Positions 1 to 7,653 of a DNA stretch of 64,000 bases are shown here, piece after piece. The stretch covers positions 248,001 through 312,000 of the forward strand of contig NZ_JAJDFX010000002.1 of assembly GCF_024704385.1 (NCBI RefSeq), written 5' to 3'. Each line of letters starts with the position of its first letter. Position 1 is the first letter of the stretch. The notes under the pieces were generated by a model, which was not told where the DNA came from, searched no databases, and saw only the letters and a program-made list of their open reading frames with translations. The translations under genes and the position numbers were made by a program. Source of the DNA: Cellulomonas sp. P24 (GTDB taxonomy: Bacteria > Actinomycetota > Actinomycetes > Actinomycetales > Cellulomonadaceae).

Positions 1-132
1 GCCAACTCCTCGCGGTTCGCCCTGACATGGGTGCGCGACGCGAGCCCGGCCGGCGACCCGACGACCTCTTGCGACGTGCGGCGTCGCGCGGACGGTGGTT
101 CACCGTCCACTCCTGGCCTGCGGCTCCCGTAG
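1..132 (+). other. 119-bp repeat copy A, possibly the 3' end of a reading frame
   Basis: The first 119 bases align without gaps to 27456-27574, with about 16 differences by hand count (roughly 87% identity). Frame 1 is open from the window edge to a TAG at 130-132, so this could be the end of a truncated CDS, but the opposite strand is also open and I cannot decide the coding frame. The sequence is cut by the window edge, so the full extent is unknown. I do not recognise a protein family. Confidence 0.45.
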
Positions 133-198
133 ATGTCGGTGCGATGAGCTTCGCGTCCCGGGCAGGTCCCTCGCTTCGGCTCGGCTGACGGAGGCGCT

Positions 199-236
199 GG
201 GACCATGCGCCGCCCCCGCGTAGGCCGGATGACGTG
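199..236 (+). promoter_or_regulatory. Bipartite conserved element, site 1
   Basis: The first half is GGGACCATGCGCC (199-211) and the second is GGCCGGATGACGTG (223-236); the half-site starts are 24 bp apart. It lies about 100 bp upstream of the response-regulator start at 339. The same arrangement recurs at 3415-3453 and, inverted, at 12722-12760, with a weaker copy at 9651-9687. A binding site for the NarL-type regulators encoded here is an inference. Confidence 0.6.
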
Positions 237-338
237 CGCCGGCGCCGCGGCTCGACCTGGACGAACCGTCTGCCGTGGTGGAAGCATCTCCCGCACGGCG
301 CGCGTGGGCGCCGCCCCGGCGCGTGCGGAGCAGATGCG

Positions 339-1016
339 GTGGATGACAGCGAGCTGACGAGCGTCTTCCTGGTCGACGACCACGCCGTCGTCCTACGTGG
401 ACTTGCCGCCTACCTGGCCACCGAGCCGGGCATGTCGGTGGTCGGTGAAGCCTCGAACGGTCGACGAGCGCTCGAGGAGCTCGCAGTCCTGGCGAACACG
501 GACCGGCTCCCCGACGTGGTGCTCATGGACCTGCTCATGCCCGAGATGGACGGCATCGCTGCAACGGCAGAGATCAAGGCCAGGTGGCCGGAGGTCGAGG
601 TCGTCGCCGTGACGAGCTTCCTCGAGGAGGACAGGATCCGCGGTGCACTAGTCGCCGGCGCCGTCGGCTACCTCCTGAAGGATGCGGACGCCGCCGAGGT
701 CGCCGCGGCCATCCGCTCGGCACGCGCAGGCGAGGTCCACCTCGATCCGGCTGCCGCCAGGGCCCTGACGGACGCCCTGCGAGCGCCGAAGAAGCAGACC
801 GTGAGCCTCACCGCGAGAGAGCGGCAGGTGATCGTCGCGATCGCCGAGGGCGGGACCAACCGCGCCATCGCCAAGCACCTGGGCGTCTCCGAGCGGACGG
901 CGCGCACGCACGTGTCGAACATCCTGGTCAAGCTCGGGCTGGCGAGCCGGACGCAGGCGGCGATGTGGGCCGTGCGCGAAGGACTGGTGCAGGCGTCCTC
1001 GACGGACCAGCGATGA
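339..1016 (+). CDS. NarL/LuxR-family two-component response regulator, copy 1
   Basis: This is a cytoplasmic DNA-binding response regulator of 225 residues. The N-terminal receiver carries the acidic pair in VDDH and the phospho-acceptor Asp64 in the motif VVLMDLLMPEMDG. The conserved Lys follows in YLLKDAD. A LuxR/GerE helix-turn-helix occupies about residues 157-215 (LTARERQ, then GVSERTARTHVSNIL). I chose the GTG at 339 because a GGAG lies 8 bp upstream and the paralogue at 10299 aligns from just after its start; the longer frame from 234 adds a non-homologous arginine-rich stretch. Its stop overlaps the kinase start (ATGA), so the two are translationally coupled. It is a close paralogue of the regulator at 10299-10985, with a nearly identical recognition helix, so the two may share targets. 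Confidence 0.93.
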   Translation: MDDSELTSVFLVDDHAVVLRGLAAYLATEPGMSVVGEASNGRRALEELAVLANTDRLPDVVLMDLLMPEMDGIAATAEIKARWPEVEVVAVTSFLEEDRIRGALVAGAVGYLLKDADAAEVAAAIRSARAGEVHLDPAAARALTDALRAPKKQTVSLTARERQVIVAIAEGGTNRAIAKHLGVSERTARTHVSNILVKLGLASRTQAAMWAVREGLVQASSTDQR

Positions 1017-2620
1017 GCTGGCCGAGCCCGCTCGAGCGGGAGACCGTGCGGCACGTGACGCGTGTGGACGGCGACCTCGACGCCCAGCTCCTGGACATCT
1101 TCTTCGACCAGGTCCCGATGGGCATCGCCGTGTTCAGTACCGACCTTCGGCTTCTGCGCTGCAACAAGACGTGGGCAGGGTTCTTCACCCACTACCTGGG
1201 CGCACCGGCCGATTGGGTCTCCCCTGGCAAGCACATCTTCGAGCTCCTTCCGGGCCAGGAGGAGGCGGTCGCACCCCTGCTGGAGGGTGTGCTTGCCGGC
1301 AACGTCGTGCGTCAAGCGGCCCATCAGGTCGCCACCGAGGAGGTCACCACCTACTGGGACGTCGTGTTCGCCCCGACCTTCGTCGACGGGCAGGTCGCCG
1401 GGTTCGTCGACATCGTCACCGATGCGACCGAACGCGTCCGCACCTACGAGAAGCTCGAGAACCGCGTCGCGGCGTTCACGGTGATCGCCGACGCCATGAC
1501 CGTCGAGCACCCGCTGCCTCGCACACTCCGCCAGGTTGCTCGCAGTGTGCGCGCGGCCACCGGCTCGGAAGCGGCCGCTGTCATCGTCTGGGAGGACGAC
1601 GACCTTCGCGACCTCACGGAGTACGGCGACGACGGCCTGCCGGACGGGTACCGGGAGGCGGTCGAGGAGGCGTACGCGCTCGGCGTCAGCTCACCGATCC
1701 GGGCCGTGACCACGCAGACCGAGGTGACGGTGATCCGCGACTTCCGCAGCACGGCCGAGGCGGACCCCTGCTACGCACCGCTGCACCCGATGTGGGTCGG
1801 CATGGACTTCCAGGACACCGTGGTCGTGCCGCTGGGCGCCCGCGGTCGCTGCGTCGGCTGCCTCCTGCTGTACGTCGAGGCCGGTCGCCAGCTCGACGTC
1901 GACGAACGCGTCTTCGTCCAGGCCATCGCCGACCAGACAGCGGTCGCCGTGGAGAACTCCCGCCTCTTCGCTGACGCCGAGTCCCATGCGACCCTGGTCG
2001 AACGCCAACGACTCGCCCGCGAGCTGCACGACTCCGTGAGCCAGGCGCTGTTCTCGATGACGCTGCACGCGCGCGCCGCCGAGCGTCATCTCGCTTCCCG
2101 GACGACCGACGACCACGACCCGCTGGCGCTGAGCATCGCCACCCTCTCCGAGCTCACGCGGGGCGCACTGGCGGAGATGCGCGCCCTGATCTTCGAGCTG
2201 CGCCCGCGCGCCGTGGAGGAGGAGGGCCTTCTCACCGCCCTCACCCGGCAGGCGGAGGCGATCAACGCACGCGAGTCGCTCACCTTGAAGGTCCGTGGAC
2301 CCCGCGAGCGCCTCCCGGTGGACCCCCGCGCAGAGGAGCACGTGTACCGCCTCGTGCTGGAGGCGATGAACAACACCCTCAAGCACGCCGGCGCGCGGAC
2401 CTGCGAGGTCGACATCACCGTCGACCAGGGCGCCGACCGCCTGACGGTCCGCGTGCACGACGACGGCCGCGGCTTCGACCCCGACACCGTCCCCGCCGGC
2501 CACCTGGGCCAGACGACGATGCGCGACCGGGCGACGGCCGTCGGCGGAACGCTCGAGGTCCTGAGCGCGCCGGGGGCGGGATGCACCGTGACCTTGACGC
2601 TGCCCATCGCCCGTCCGTAG
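1013..2620 (+). CDS. NarX-type sensor histidine kinase (PAS-GAF-HisKA_3-HATPase), copy 1
   Basis: A 535-residue kinase, the presumed partner of the regulator at 339. A PAS-like domain spans about residues 26-142, a GAF-like domain about 150-320, and the dimerisation/phosphotransfer helix contains ERQRLARELHDSVSQ with the phospho-acceptor His339. A C-terminal HATPase_c follows, with the N box (EAMNNTLKHA) and G box (DDGRGFD). No membrane segment is visible, so it should be cytosolic and sense an internal signal through PAS/GAF. No cysteine or histidine pattern identifies a haem or iron-sulfur ligand with confidence. The start ATG overlaps the upstream stop. It is strongly similar along its length to the kinase at 10982-12634, which indicates duplication of a two-gene operon. 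Confidence 0.93.
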   Translation: MSWPSPLERETVRHVTRVDGDLDAQLLDIFFDQVPMGIAVFSTDLRLLRCNKTWAGFFTHYLGAPADWVSPGKHIFELLPGQEEAVAPLLEGVLAGNVVRQAAHQVATEEVTTYWDVVFAPTFVDGQVAGFVDIVTDATERVRTYEKLENRVAAFTVIADAMTVEHPLPRTLRQVARSVRAATGSEAAAVIVWEDDDLRDLTEYGDDGLPDGYREAVEEAYALGVSSPIRAVTTQTEVTVIRDFRSTAEADPCYAPLHPMWVGMDFQDTVVVPLGARGRCVGCLLLYVEAGRQLDVDERVFVQAIADQTAVAVENSRLFADAESHATLVERQRLARELHDSVSQALFSMTLHARAAERHLASRTTDDHDPLALSIATLSELTRGALAEMRALIFELRPRAVEEEGLLTALTRQAEAINARESLTLKVRGPRERLPVDPRAEEHVYRLVLEAMNNTLKHAGARTCEVDITVDQGADRLTVRVHDDGRGFDPDTVPAGHLGQTTMRDRATAVGGTLEVLSAPGAGCTVTLTLPIARP

Positions 2621-2646
2621 GCCGAAGGATCGGGCGACCGCCCACC

Positions 2647-3057
2647 TCAGCGTGGAGCGGTGCCGCCGGCTCGCCCGCTCGCGACCTCATGGAGGACGGC
2701 GACGAGCGTGGCGGCGTCGCCGTCCTTCTCGACGAACGCTGCCGCACCGGCCGCCATCGCGACCGAGCGCACCGCCCCCGACATGCTGACGACGACGGGC
2801 GCGAGGAGCGCGAGGATCGTCGCCTGCGCCTCGGAGTCCGCCGCGACTGACATGTCGACCACGGCGACGTCGAAGTCCGAGGCGTCCCCCAGCAGCAGGT
2901 GCGTCGCCTGCTGATTGTCGACGGCCCGGCACCGGAACCCGCCGGCGTTAGCGAGGAGCGCACACAGAGCAGCGCGCACCCTGACGTCGTCGTCGACGAC
3001 CTGCGTCTTGGTGCACGGGCGACCGGTCACCCGGACCTGCCCCTGGGAGCGGACCAC
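2647..3057 (-). CDS. Stand-alone receiver-like protein, copy 1
   Basis: A single receiver domain of 136 residues without an output domain. It shows the acidic cluster VVDDDVRVRA, the likely phospho-acceptor Asp in FDVAVVDMS, and the conserved Lys in AAFVEKDGD. It is paralogous to the protein at 9874-10293, which shares VAVVD and the AAFVEKDGD/AVAFVEKDGD block. Single-domain receivers usually act as phosphate sinks, phosphorelay intermediates or allosteric partners; which applies here is unknown. It is convergent with the kinase at 1013-2620, 26 bp from its end, and 10 bp downstream of a small ORF on its own strand. The start is uncertain: the receiver fold proper begins near TQVVDDD, about 18 residues in. 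Confidence 0.75.
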   Translation of the reverse strand: MVRSQGQVRVTGRPCTKTQVVDDDVRVRAALCALLANAGGFRCRAVDNQQATHLLLGDASDFDVAVVDMSVAADSEAQATILALLAPVVVSMSGAVRSVAMAAGAAAFVEKDGDAATLVAVLHEVASGRAGGTAPR

Positions 3058-3067
3058 ACGCCTGCCA

Positions 3068-3289
3068 TCAGAGCCTCACGATTCCCAGACCCGGCATCGG
3101 GACGAAGTCGCGCCAGTCACCTGCCGAGCGGGACGAGGTCGCGGCGACGTCGGCACGTGTCGGGCGCGGTCCGCGCCGCACGACCCTGAGGCGCAGCGCA
3201 CCTCTCGCTCGCCCGCCGGCCGGGATCGAGGCGGCAGCCTCAGACGCGTCGGCAGCCGTGGGCGCCGAGCGGTCGACGGTCGTGGTCAT
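3068..3289 (-). CDS. Small hypothetical protein, probably co-transcribed with the receiver protein
   Basis: A 73-residue ORF starting MTTTVDRSAPTAADASEAAA. The N-terminal third is low-complexity (Ala/Ser/Thr), the middle is arginine-rich, and the end reads WRDFVPMPGLGIVRL, which looks like genuine coding sequence. It ends 10 bp before the receiver gene on the same strand, so a two-gene operon is likely. The start is the internal ATG at 3287-3289; no strong Shine-Dalgarno sequence is visible. No family is recognised. Confidence is limited because a 73-residue ORF can arise by chance in GC-rich DNA. Confidence 0.4.
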   Translation of the reverse strand: MTTTVDRSAPTAADASEAAASIPAGGRARGALRLRVVRRGPRPTRADVAATSSRSAGDWRDFVPMPGLGIVRL

Positions 3290-3414
3290 CACATCTGTGC
3301 AGCTCACGGTGGACTCCCAGGTCGCGGGTCGAGGTGATCGGGCGGATGGGCCCGGCACGACAAGCGTCGCGTGAGCGGCGGGGTCCTCGCTTCGGCCCTG
3401 GCGCCACGACGGAT

Positions 3415-3453
3415 GGGACCAAGAGCCACGTCGGTTCTGGGCCGGATGACGTA
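3415..3453 (+). promoter_or_regulatory. Bipartite conserved element, site 2
   Basis: The halves are GGGACCAAGAGCC (3415-3427) and GGCCGGATGACGTA (3440-3453), 25 bp start to start. The element sits in the divergent region between the minus-strand ORF starting at 3289 and the YciI-like gene starting at 3539, about 86 bp upstream of the latter. It is the best-conserved copy together with site 4. Confidence 0.65.
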
Positions 3454-3538
3454 CGCGCCCTCACGCCTCAGCGGCCAGGCTCGGTATGTCGCGGAGCCTG
3501 AGTTCCGGCTCCCCCGCCCCAGTACCGAGAGGCCACCC

Positions 3539-3913
3539 ATGACCGACCACGTCCTGCGCCGTTCGGCGCGGATCATGGCCCGGAGCACCACCGACATCGA
3601 CGGGAGCCCGGATCGGCGCGACGCGCTGTTCGCCGCGCGGGCCTTCGTCCTCCTTCTCACCTACGTCGCGCCCACCAGCCGGATCGACGAGCTGCTGACC
3701 GTGCATCGCGACTGGTTGGACGAGCACTTCGCCGATGGAACGTTCCTGGTCTCCGGACCGCAGGTCCCCCGGACCGGGGGCGCGATCCTGGCCAGCAGCG
3801 CGTCGAGGGCGCAGATCGAGGACCTCGTCTCGACGGACCCGCTGGTCCGTGAGGGCGCCGCGACCTACGAGGTCATCGAGTTCCTCCCCACGCGGGGCCC
3901 GCACGCCCGATGA
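3539..3913 (+). CDS. YciI-like (YCII-related domain) protein
   Basis: A 124-residue protein with a ferredoxin-like YCII-related fold: FVLLLTYVAPTSRIDELLTVHRDW, then FLVSGPQVPRTGGAI, then a C-terminal YEVIEFLPTR strand. The family is small and its members are poorly characterised enzymes or stress-associated proteins. The His of VHRDW and the Asp/Glu residues after it match the family's usual polar positions. The start at 3539 follows a GAGAGG; an in-frame extension to 3371 crosses the conserved site-2 element and is rejected. It is the first gene of a likely operon with the hydrolase at 3943, DUF4865 at 5185 and the glycolipid-binding-like gene at 5793. Confidence 0.8.
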   Translation: MTDHVLRRSARIMARSTTDIDGSPDRRDALFAARAFVLLLTYVAPTSRIDELLTVHRDWLDEHFADGTFLVSGPQVPRTGGAILASSASRAQIEDLVSTDPLVREGAATYEVIEFLPTRGPHAR

Positions 3914-3942
3914 GCGCCACCCCCAGCACCGAAGGAGCACTG

Positions 3943-5157
3943 ATGAACGGCCCCCGGACCCGTGGCCACCGCGTCTTCGGCGAGCTGACGGGCAACGATG
4001 CCCAGACGGCCCTCGCCACGATCCGCCGTCGGTCCCCGCAGATGCATGACTGGCTGCTCCGCGGGGCCTTCAGCCAACCTCTTGCCGACCCGCGTCTGGC
4101 CGGACGGGACCGGGAGCTCGCCACCGTCGCCATCCTTGTTGCGCTCGGCGACACCAGCCCTCAGCTTCGCGTCCATCTCGGCGCTGCGCTCCTCCAGGGC
4201 GCCACGGCGGACGAGCTCCGAGCACTGGTCGAGCACACGTCGGTGTACGCGGGGTTCCCGCGGGCGCTGAACGCGCTCGAGATCCTGAGCGAGCTCCTGC
4301 ACGAGGGCGGTTGGGCCGACCCCGTTCCCGCACGGATGATCGAGCTGTCCGATCACAGCACGCAGCTCGCCGAGGTCGGGGACAGCGGCCCCGCGGTGGT
4401 GCTCCTGCACGCCCTGGGACTGTCCTGGCACATGTGGGAGCCGGTCCTGCGAGACCTGGCTCGCGGGCGTCGGGTGCTCGCCTACGACCTCCGAGGTCAC
4501 GGCGCTGCCACGGACGCACCACCACCCGCCGACCTCAGGACCCTCGCGGACGATCTGCAGGAGGTCCTCGACCACGAGCAGCTCACCGGCGCACACGTCG
4601 TGGGGCTCTCGTACGGGGGCGCGGTCGCGCAGACCTTCGCCGTGCACCATCGCGAGTCGGTCCTGTCCCTTACGCTCGCCGCGACCACGGAGCGGGCGTT
4701 CGCGTCCTTCGAGCAGCGGGCGTCGGCGATCGAGACGGACGGCCCAGCAGCGCAGGTCGCCGGCTCCCTGACCAGGTGGTTCACGCCGGGAGCCCTCGCC
4801 GAGAACGCCTGGGGTGTGCGCTATGCCCGGGACCGCGTCCTGCGAGGCGACCCGGTCCAGGTCGCGGCCGCCTGGCGCGCCTTTTCGCGGATCGACGTCG
4901 AGGGGAAGCTACGAGGCCTCCAGCGCCCCGCGCTCGTGCTGTGCGGCGAGCAGGACGCCTCCACCGGTCCCGGGGTGATGCGACCGATGGTCGCCGGGAT
5001 CCCTGGCAGTACCTACCTCGAGCTCCCCGGCGCTCCTCACATGCCCACGCTCGAGACTCCTCACCTCGTCACCGAGGCGCTGGATCGCTTCCTTCCCCGT
5101 GGCGACACCGCCCGGGGAGCCAGCGTGTCGGTGCCACCGCACCGACCACAGCCGTGA
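3943..5157 (+). CDS. Carboxymuconolactone decarboxylase-like / alpha/beta hydrolase fusion
   Basis: A 404-residue two-domain protein. Residues about 5-125 are an AhpD/carboxymuconolactone-decarboxylase-like helical domain (LVEHTSVYAGFPRALNAL). Residues about 135-385 are an alpha/beta hydrolase with an HALGLSW oxyanion loop, the nucleophile Ser in VVGLSYGG, the acid in CGEQDAST and the catalytic His in GAPHMPT. The hydrolase resembles 3-oxoadipate enol-lactonase (PcaD). Known PcaL fusions have the hydrolase first; here the order is reversed. No other beta-ketoadipate genes are nearby, so a role in aromatic degradation is unproven. I prefer the ATG at 3943, 5 bp after GGAG, over the ATG at 3910 that overlaps the upstream stop. 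Confidence 0.85.
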   Translation: MNGPRTRGHRVFGELTGNDAQTALATIRRRSPQMHDWLLRGAFSQPLADPRLAGRDRELATVAILVALGDTSPQLRVHLGAALLQGATADELRALVEHTSVYAGFPRALNALEILSELLHEGGWADPVPARMIELSDHSTQLAEVGDSGPAVVLLHALGLSWHMWEPVLRDLARGRRVLAYDLRGHGAATDAPPPADLRTLADDLQEVLDHEQLTGAHVVGLSYGGAVAQTFAVHHRESVLSLTLAATTERAFASFEQRASAIETDGPAAQVAGSLTRWFTPGALAENAWGVRYARDRVLRGDPVQVAAAWRAFSRIDVEGKLRGLQRPALVLCGEQDASTGPGVMRPMVAGIPGSTYLELPGAPHMPTLETPHLVTEALDRFLPRGDTARGASVSVPPHRPQP

Positions 5158-5184
5158 CCGACCACCAACGAGGAAGGCCTCCCC

Positions 5185-5799
5185 ATGGACGCCATGCAGT
5201 ACGAGATCACCCTGCCCGCCGACTACGACATGCAGATCATCCGCACCCGCGTCGCCACCGGGGGCGCCGCCCTCGACGACCTCGCAGGCCTGGGCCTGAA
5301 GGCATACGCCATCCGCGAGCGCGGGGTCCTGGGCTCCCCGGTGAACCAGTACGCCCCCATCTACTTGTGGAACGACACGGGCGCGATGGCGCGATTCCTT
5401 GGCGGCGGCGGGGGATTCCAGAACATCATCCGCGACTTCGGGCGCCCTGTCGTGCGGCACTGGACGGGACTTGCCTACCATGCCGGAACCTCCCGGGCGC
5501 CCTCCCCGACGTCCGCCTCGCGACGCCTCACCCCGATCCCCGTCGACCCGGACCAGGACGCCACGGGACTGGGACTGACCACCGTGATCGAGCAGGCGCT
5601 CGAGGACCTTCGCCGACTCGCCCGTCACGAGGCGGTGCACACGGCCGCGCTGGCCATCGACCCGCATCACTGGCAGCTGGTCCGCTTCGTCCTGTGGAAC
5701 GAGACCATCGCAGCCGGCGAGACGGAGACGGAGCGCTACGAGGTCCTGCACATGTCCGCGCCCGGCATCGGCGAGCTCCCCGAGGGCCGCGCATGGTGA
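5185..5799 (+). CDS. DUF4865 family protein
   Basis: A 204-residue protein that begins MDAMQYEITLPADYDMQIIR and continues with the GLKAYAIRERG and NQYAPIYLWNDT blocks typical of DUF4865 proteins. The family has no established biochemical function, though its members are often encoded beside hydrolases and transcriptional regulators. The start is preceded by an AGGAAGG ribosome-binding site. The C-terminal half has a helix rich in His and Trp (ALAIDPHHWQLVRFVLWN). The stop overlaps the next gene by 7 bp, indicating an operon. Confidence 0.85.
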   Translation: MDAMQYEITLPADYDMQIIRTRVATGGAALDDLAGLGLKAYAIRERGVLGSPVNQYAPIYLWNDTGAMARFLGGGGGFQNIIRDFGRPVVRHWTGLAYHAGTSRAPSPTSASRRLTPIPVDPDQDATGLGLTTVIEQALEDLRRLARHEAVHTAALAIDPHHWQLVRFVLWNETIAAGETETERYEVLHMSAPGIGELPEGRAW

Positions 5800-6401
5800 C
5801 GCCCCAGGTGCGCGCCGGGCTCCCAGGCCACCCTGCGGTGACGACCAGGCTCGTCGCTTGGCGTCGGTCGGGCGCGACGCAAGCCGACGAGCACTGCAGG
5901 GTCGACATCCACGCGACAGGACTGTCGCTGCACGGCACGGTGCTCGGCGCAGAGAGTGGCACACCCGTTCGCGCCGAGTACCAGGTCGTGGCCGACAGCA
6001 CCGGCCTCAGCACGACGGTGAACCTCGGCGTCCACCGGGGTCTGGGCTGGACTGAGAAGACACTCGTGCGCGCGCCCGACGGGCACTGGACGGTCGACGG
6101 CCTCGACGCTCCGCATCTCGAGGGGTGCACCGATGTCGATCTCGGCTGCACCCCGGCGACCAACACCCTTCCGCTGAGGCGGCTCGGGCTCGACGTGGGA
6201 GCCTCGAGAACGATCCGCGCGGCATGGGACCGCTTCCCCGAGCTCACGGTCGCCGCCGTGGACCAGACCTACACGCGGCTCGGTGAGCGTAGCTACCACT
6301 ACGCGAGCGGCAGCTACGCGGCCGAGCTCACGGTCGACGACCTCTGGCTCATGACGACGTACGACGAGTGGCGGCGGACCGGCGTGGTCGAGCCCTCATA
6401 G
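5793..6401 (+). CDS. Putative glycolipid-binding (DUF1089-like) protein
   Basis: A 202-residue protein matching the DUF1089/putative glycolipid-binding family: RLVAWRRSGATQADEHCRV near the start, VRAEYQVVADSTGLST, VDLGCTPATNTLPLRRLGL in the middle, and YHYASGSYAAELTVDD at the end. The fold is mostly beta and the ligand is unproven. The start ATG lies inside the end of the DUF4865 gene, with GTG at 5796 as an alternative. The last bases overlap by 6 bp with the convergent membrane protein gene on the minus strand. Confidence 0.8.
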   Translation: MVTPQVRAGLPGHPAVTTRLVAWRRSGATQADEHCRVDIHATGLSLHGTVLGAESGTPVRAEYQVVADSTGLSTTVNLGVHRGLGWTEKTLVRAPDGHWTVDGLDAPHLEGCTDVDLGCTPATNTLPLRRLGLDVGASRTIRAAWDRFPELTVAAVDQTYTRLGERSYHYASGSYAAELTVDDLWLMTTYDEWRRTGVVEPS

Positions 6402-6737
6402 GCGCCACCACGCGAGCAGGACGCCGTCGACCAGGGCGACGAGGCCCAGGACAACGGCCGGCGTCGTTCCTCCCGCGCTCGCGAGAGCAGCAACCGCGCC
6501 CCCGAGGACGACGACCTGGACGGCCACCAACACGGGTGGTGCAAGGTGAACGGGCGCCTTCGGCGCGGCGAGCACGCCCCAGACGACTGCGGCCACCACC
6601 GGTGTGCCGATCGCTGCGAGCAGCCGCACGGGAAGTGTCGTCGGAAGCCGCCACCCCCACCATGCGTATGCCATGAGGGCGGTGACCTCGACCAGGAATC
6701 GCGTGGCCAGGGTCAGGAGCTGCACACTCTTCAGCAC
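6396..6737 (-). CDS. DUF2568 (YrdB-like) small integral membrane protein
   Basis: A 113-residue protein with four predicted membrane segments (about residues 8-30, 40-58, 66-88 and 92-110). The first holds the EVTALMAYAWWGW pattern typical of DUF2568 proteins. Its function is unknown. The start is GTG at 6737 with GGAGG 7-8 bp upstream. It follows the P-loop kinase on the same strand after a 79-bp gap and may be the last gene of the ABC exporter operon. Confidence 0.8.
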   Translation of the reverse strand: MLKSVQLLTLATRFLVEVTALMAYAWWGWRLPTTLPVRLLAAIGTPVVAAVVWGVLAAPKAPVHLAPPVLVAVQVVVLGGAVAALASAGGTTPAVVLGLVALVDGVLLAWWRL

Positions 6738-6816
6738 GGGAACCTCCGAGGACGTCGCGGACAGGGGTCATGACCGGGCCTGCTCGCTGGTGATCGAGGT
6801 CCGATGGCTCGGGTCG

Positions 6817-7653
6817 TCATGGGCGCTGACCGATCATCGCGCGCAGGGTGGACCGGGCGTTGTCCCAGCCGCCGCTGATGTCGATCCGCACGGTAACGAC
6901 GGGGAGCTCCTCCAGGAGCTCGTCCTCCAGGTGCCGGCGGGCTGTCAGTACCTGCACCGCCCCGTCCAGGCCCTGCAGCGAATGGTCGCGCCCGTACGCC
7001 TGCTGGGTGTGGTAGCCGACGAAGGACTCTGCCCATGCGGTCGGTCGCTCGGCGATCGCGCGATCGAGGGTCGCCCGGATGTCGTCCTGGACGAGCTGCA
7101 CGACCACGGGATCGAGTGCCGACACCGACTCGACCACGGCGCGGATGTGCTCGCGAACGGTCTGCGGATTGCAGTTGTGCTTGACCATCAGCATGGTGAT
7201 GGGGTTCTGGAGCAGGCAGCAGTCCAGCACCCAGACATCCGGTGCGGCGGCTGCCTGCTCCGCGAAGGCTCGCCAGCGTCGTAGTGCGAGCCGTCGGTAC
7301 AGCTGCTCGGGGAGCTCGTACACGTCGTGGCGGGCGAGGGCGTCGAGAGTCGACGCGGCGACCTGCCCCGTCTCACGTAGCACGCCGTAGGGCACCAGGA
7401 GCCCGCCCTCGTGCGCCTCGGCGCAGGCCCGGACCGGGCCGGCGTCCCCGGGGTGGTCCTCGAGCAGGTCGGCGTAGTCGGTGGTGGACAACCAGGCCGT
7501 CGACTCGTGGTCTGCGGGATTGTTCAGGTCGCCCTCGACGACGACGTGGTGAGCAGTCCCGCGCCGCTCGAGGAGGTCACCGACGTACCTCGCAAGAGTC
7601 GACTTGCCCGAGCCTGCGACACCTTCCAGGACGATGAGGCGGGGCTGACTCAT
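6817..7653 (-). CDS. P-loop nucleotide kinase-like protein
   Basis: A 278-residue protein with a Walker A motif at the N-terminus (LEGVAGSGKST) and a Walker-B-like hydrophobic strand (VWVLDCCLLQNP). The layout resembles small-molecule kinases or AAA-type ATPases of the thymidylate-kinase fold, and the substrate cannot be predicted. The ATG at 7653 has GGAAGG 8 bp upstream and forms an ATGA overlap with the end of the permease reading frame; an in-frame extension to 7701 is rejected. Coupling to a broken exporter gene makes continued translation of this protein interesting, because initiation may now depend on its own ribosome-binding site. Confidence 0.75.
   Translation of the reverse strand: MSQPRLIVLEGVAGSGKSTLARYVGDLLERRGTAHHVVVEGDLNNPADHESTAWLSTTDYADLLEDHPGDAGPVRACAEAHEGGLLVPYGVLRETGQVAASTLDALARHDVYELPEQLYRRLALRRWRAFAEQAAAAPDVWVLDCCLLQNPITMLMVKHNCNPQTVREHIRAVVESVSALDPVVVQLVQDDIRATLDRAIAERPTAWAESFVGYHTQQAYGRDHSLQGLDGAVQVLTARRHLEDELLEELPVVTVRIDISGGWDNARSTLRAMIGQRP

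Noticed and set aside
584-1012. N-terminal extension of the first histidine kinase frame
   Set aside because: It overlaps the response regulator in another frame and is an arginine-rich shadow; the kinase begins at the ATGA overlap at 1013.
4311-5792. Long plus-strand frame preceding the glycolipid-binding-like gene
   Set aside because: It overlaps the hydrolase and DUF4865 genes and is low-complexity Arg/Pro-rich sequence typical of a shadow frame in GC-rich DNA.
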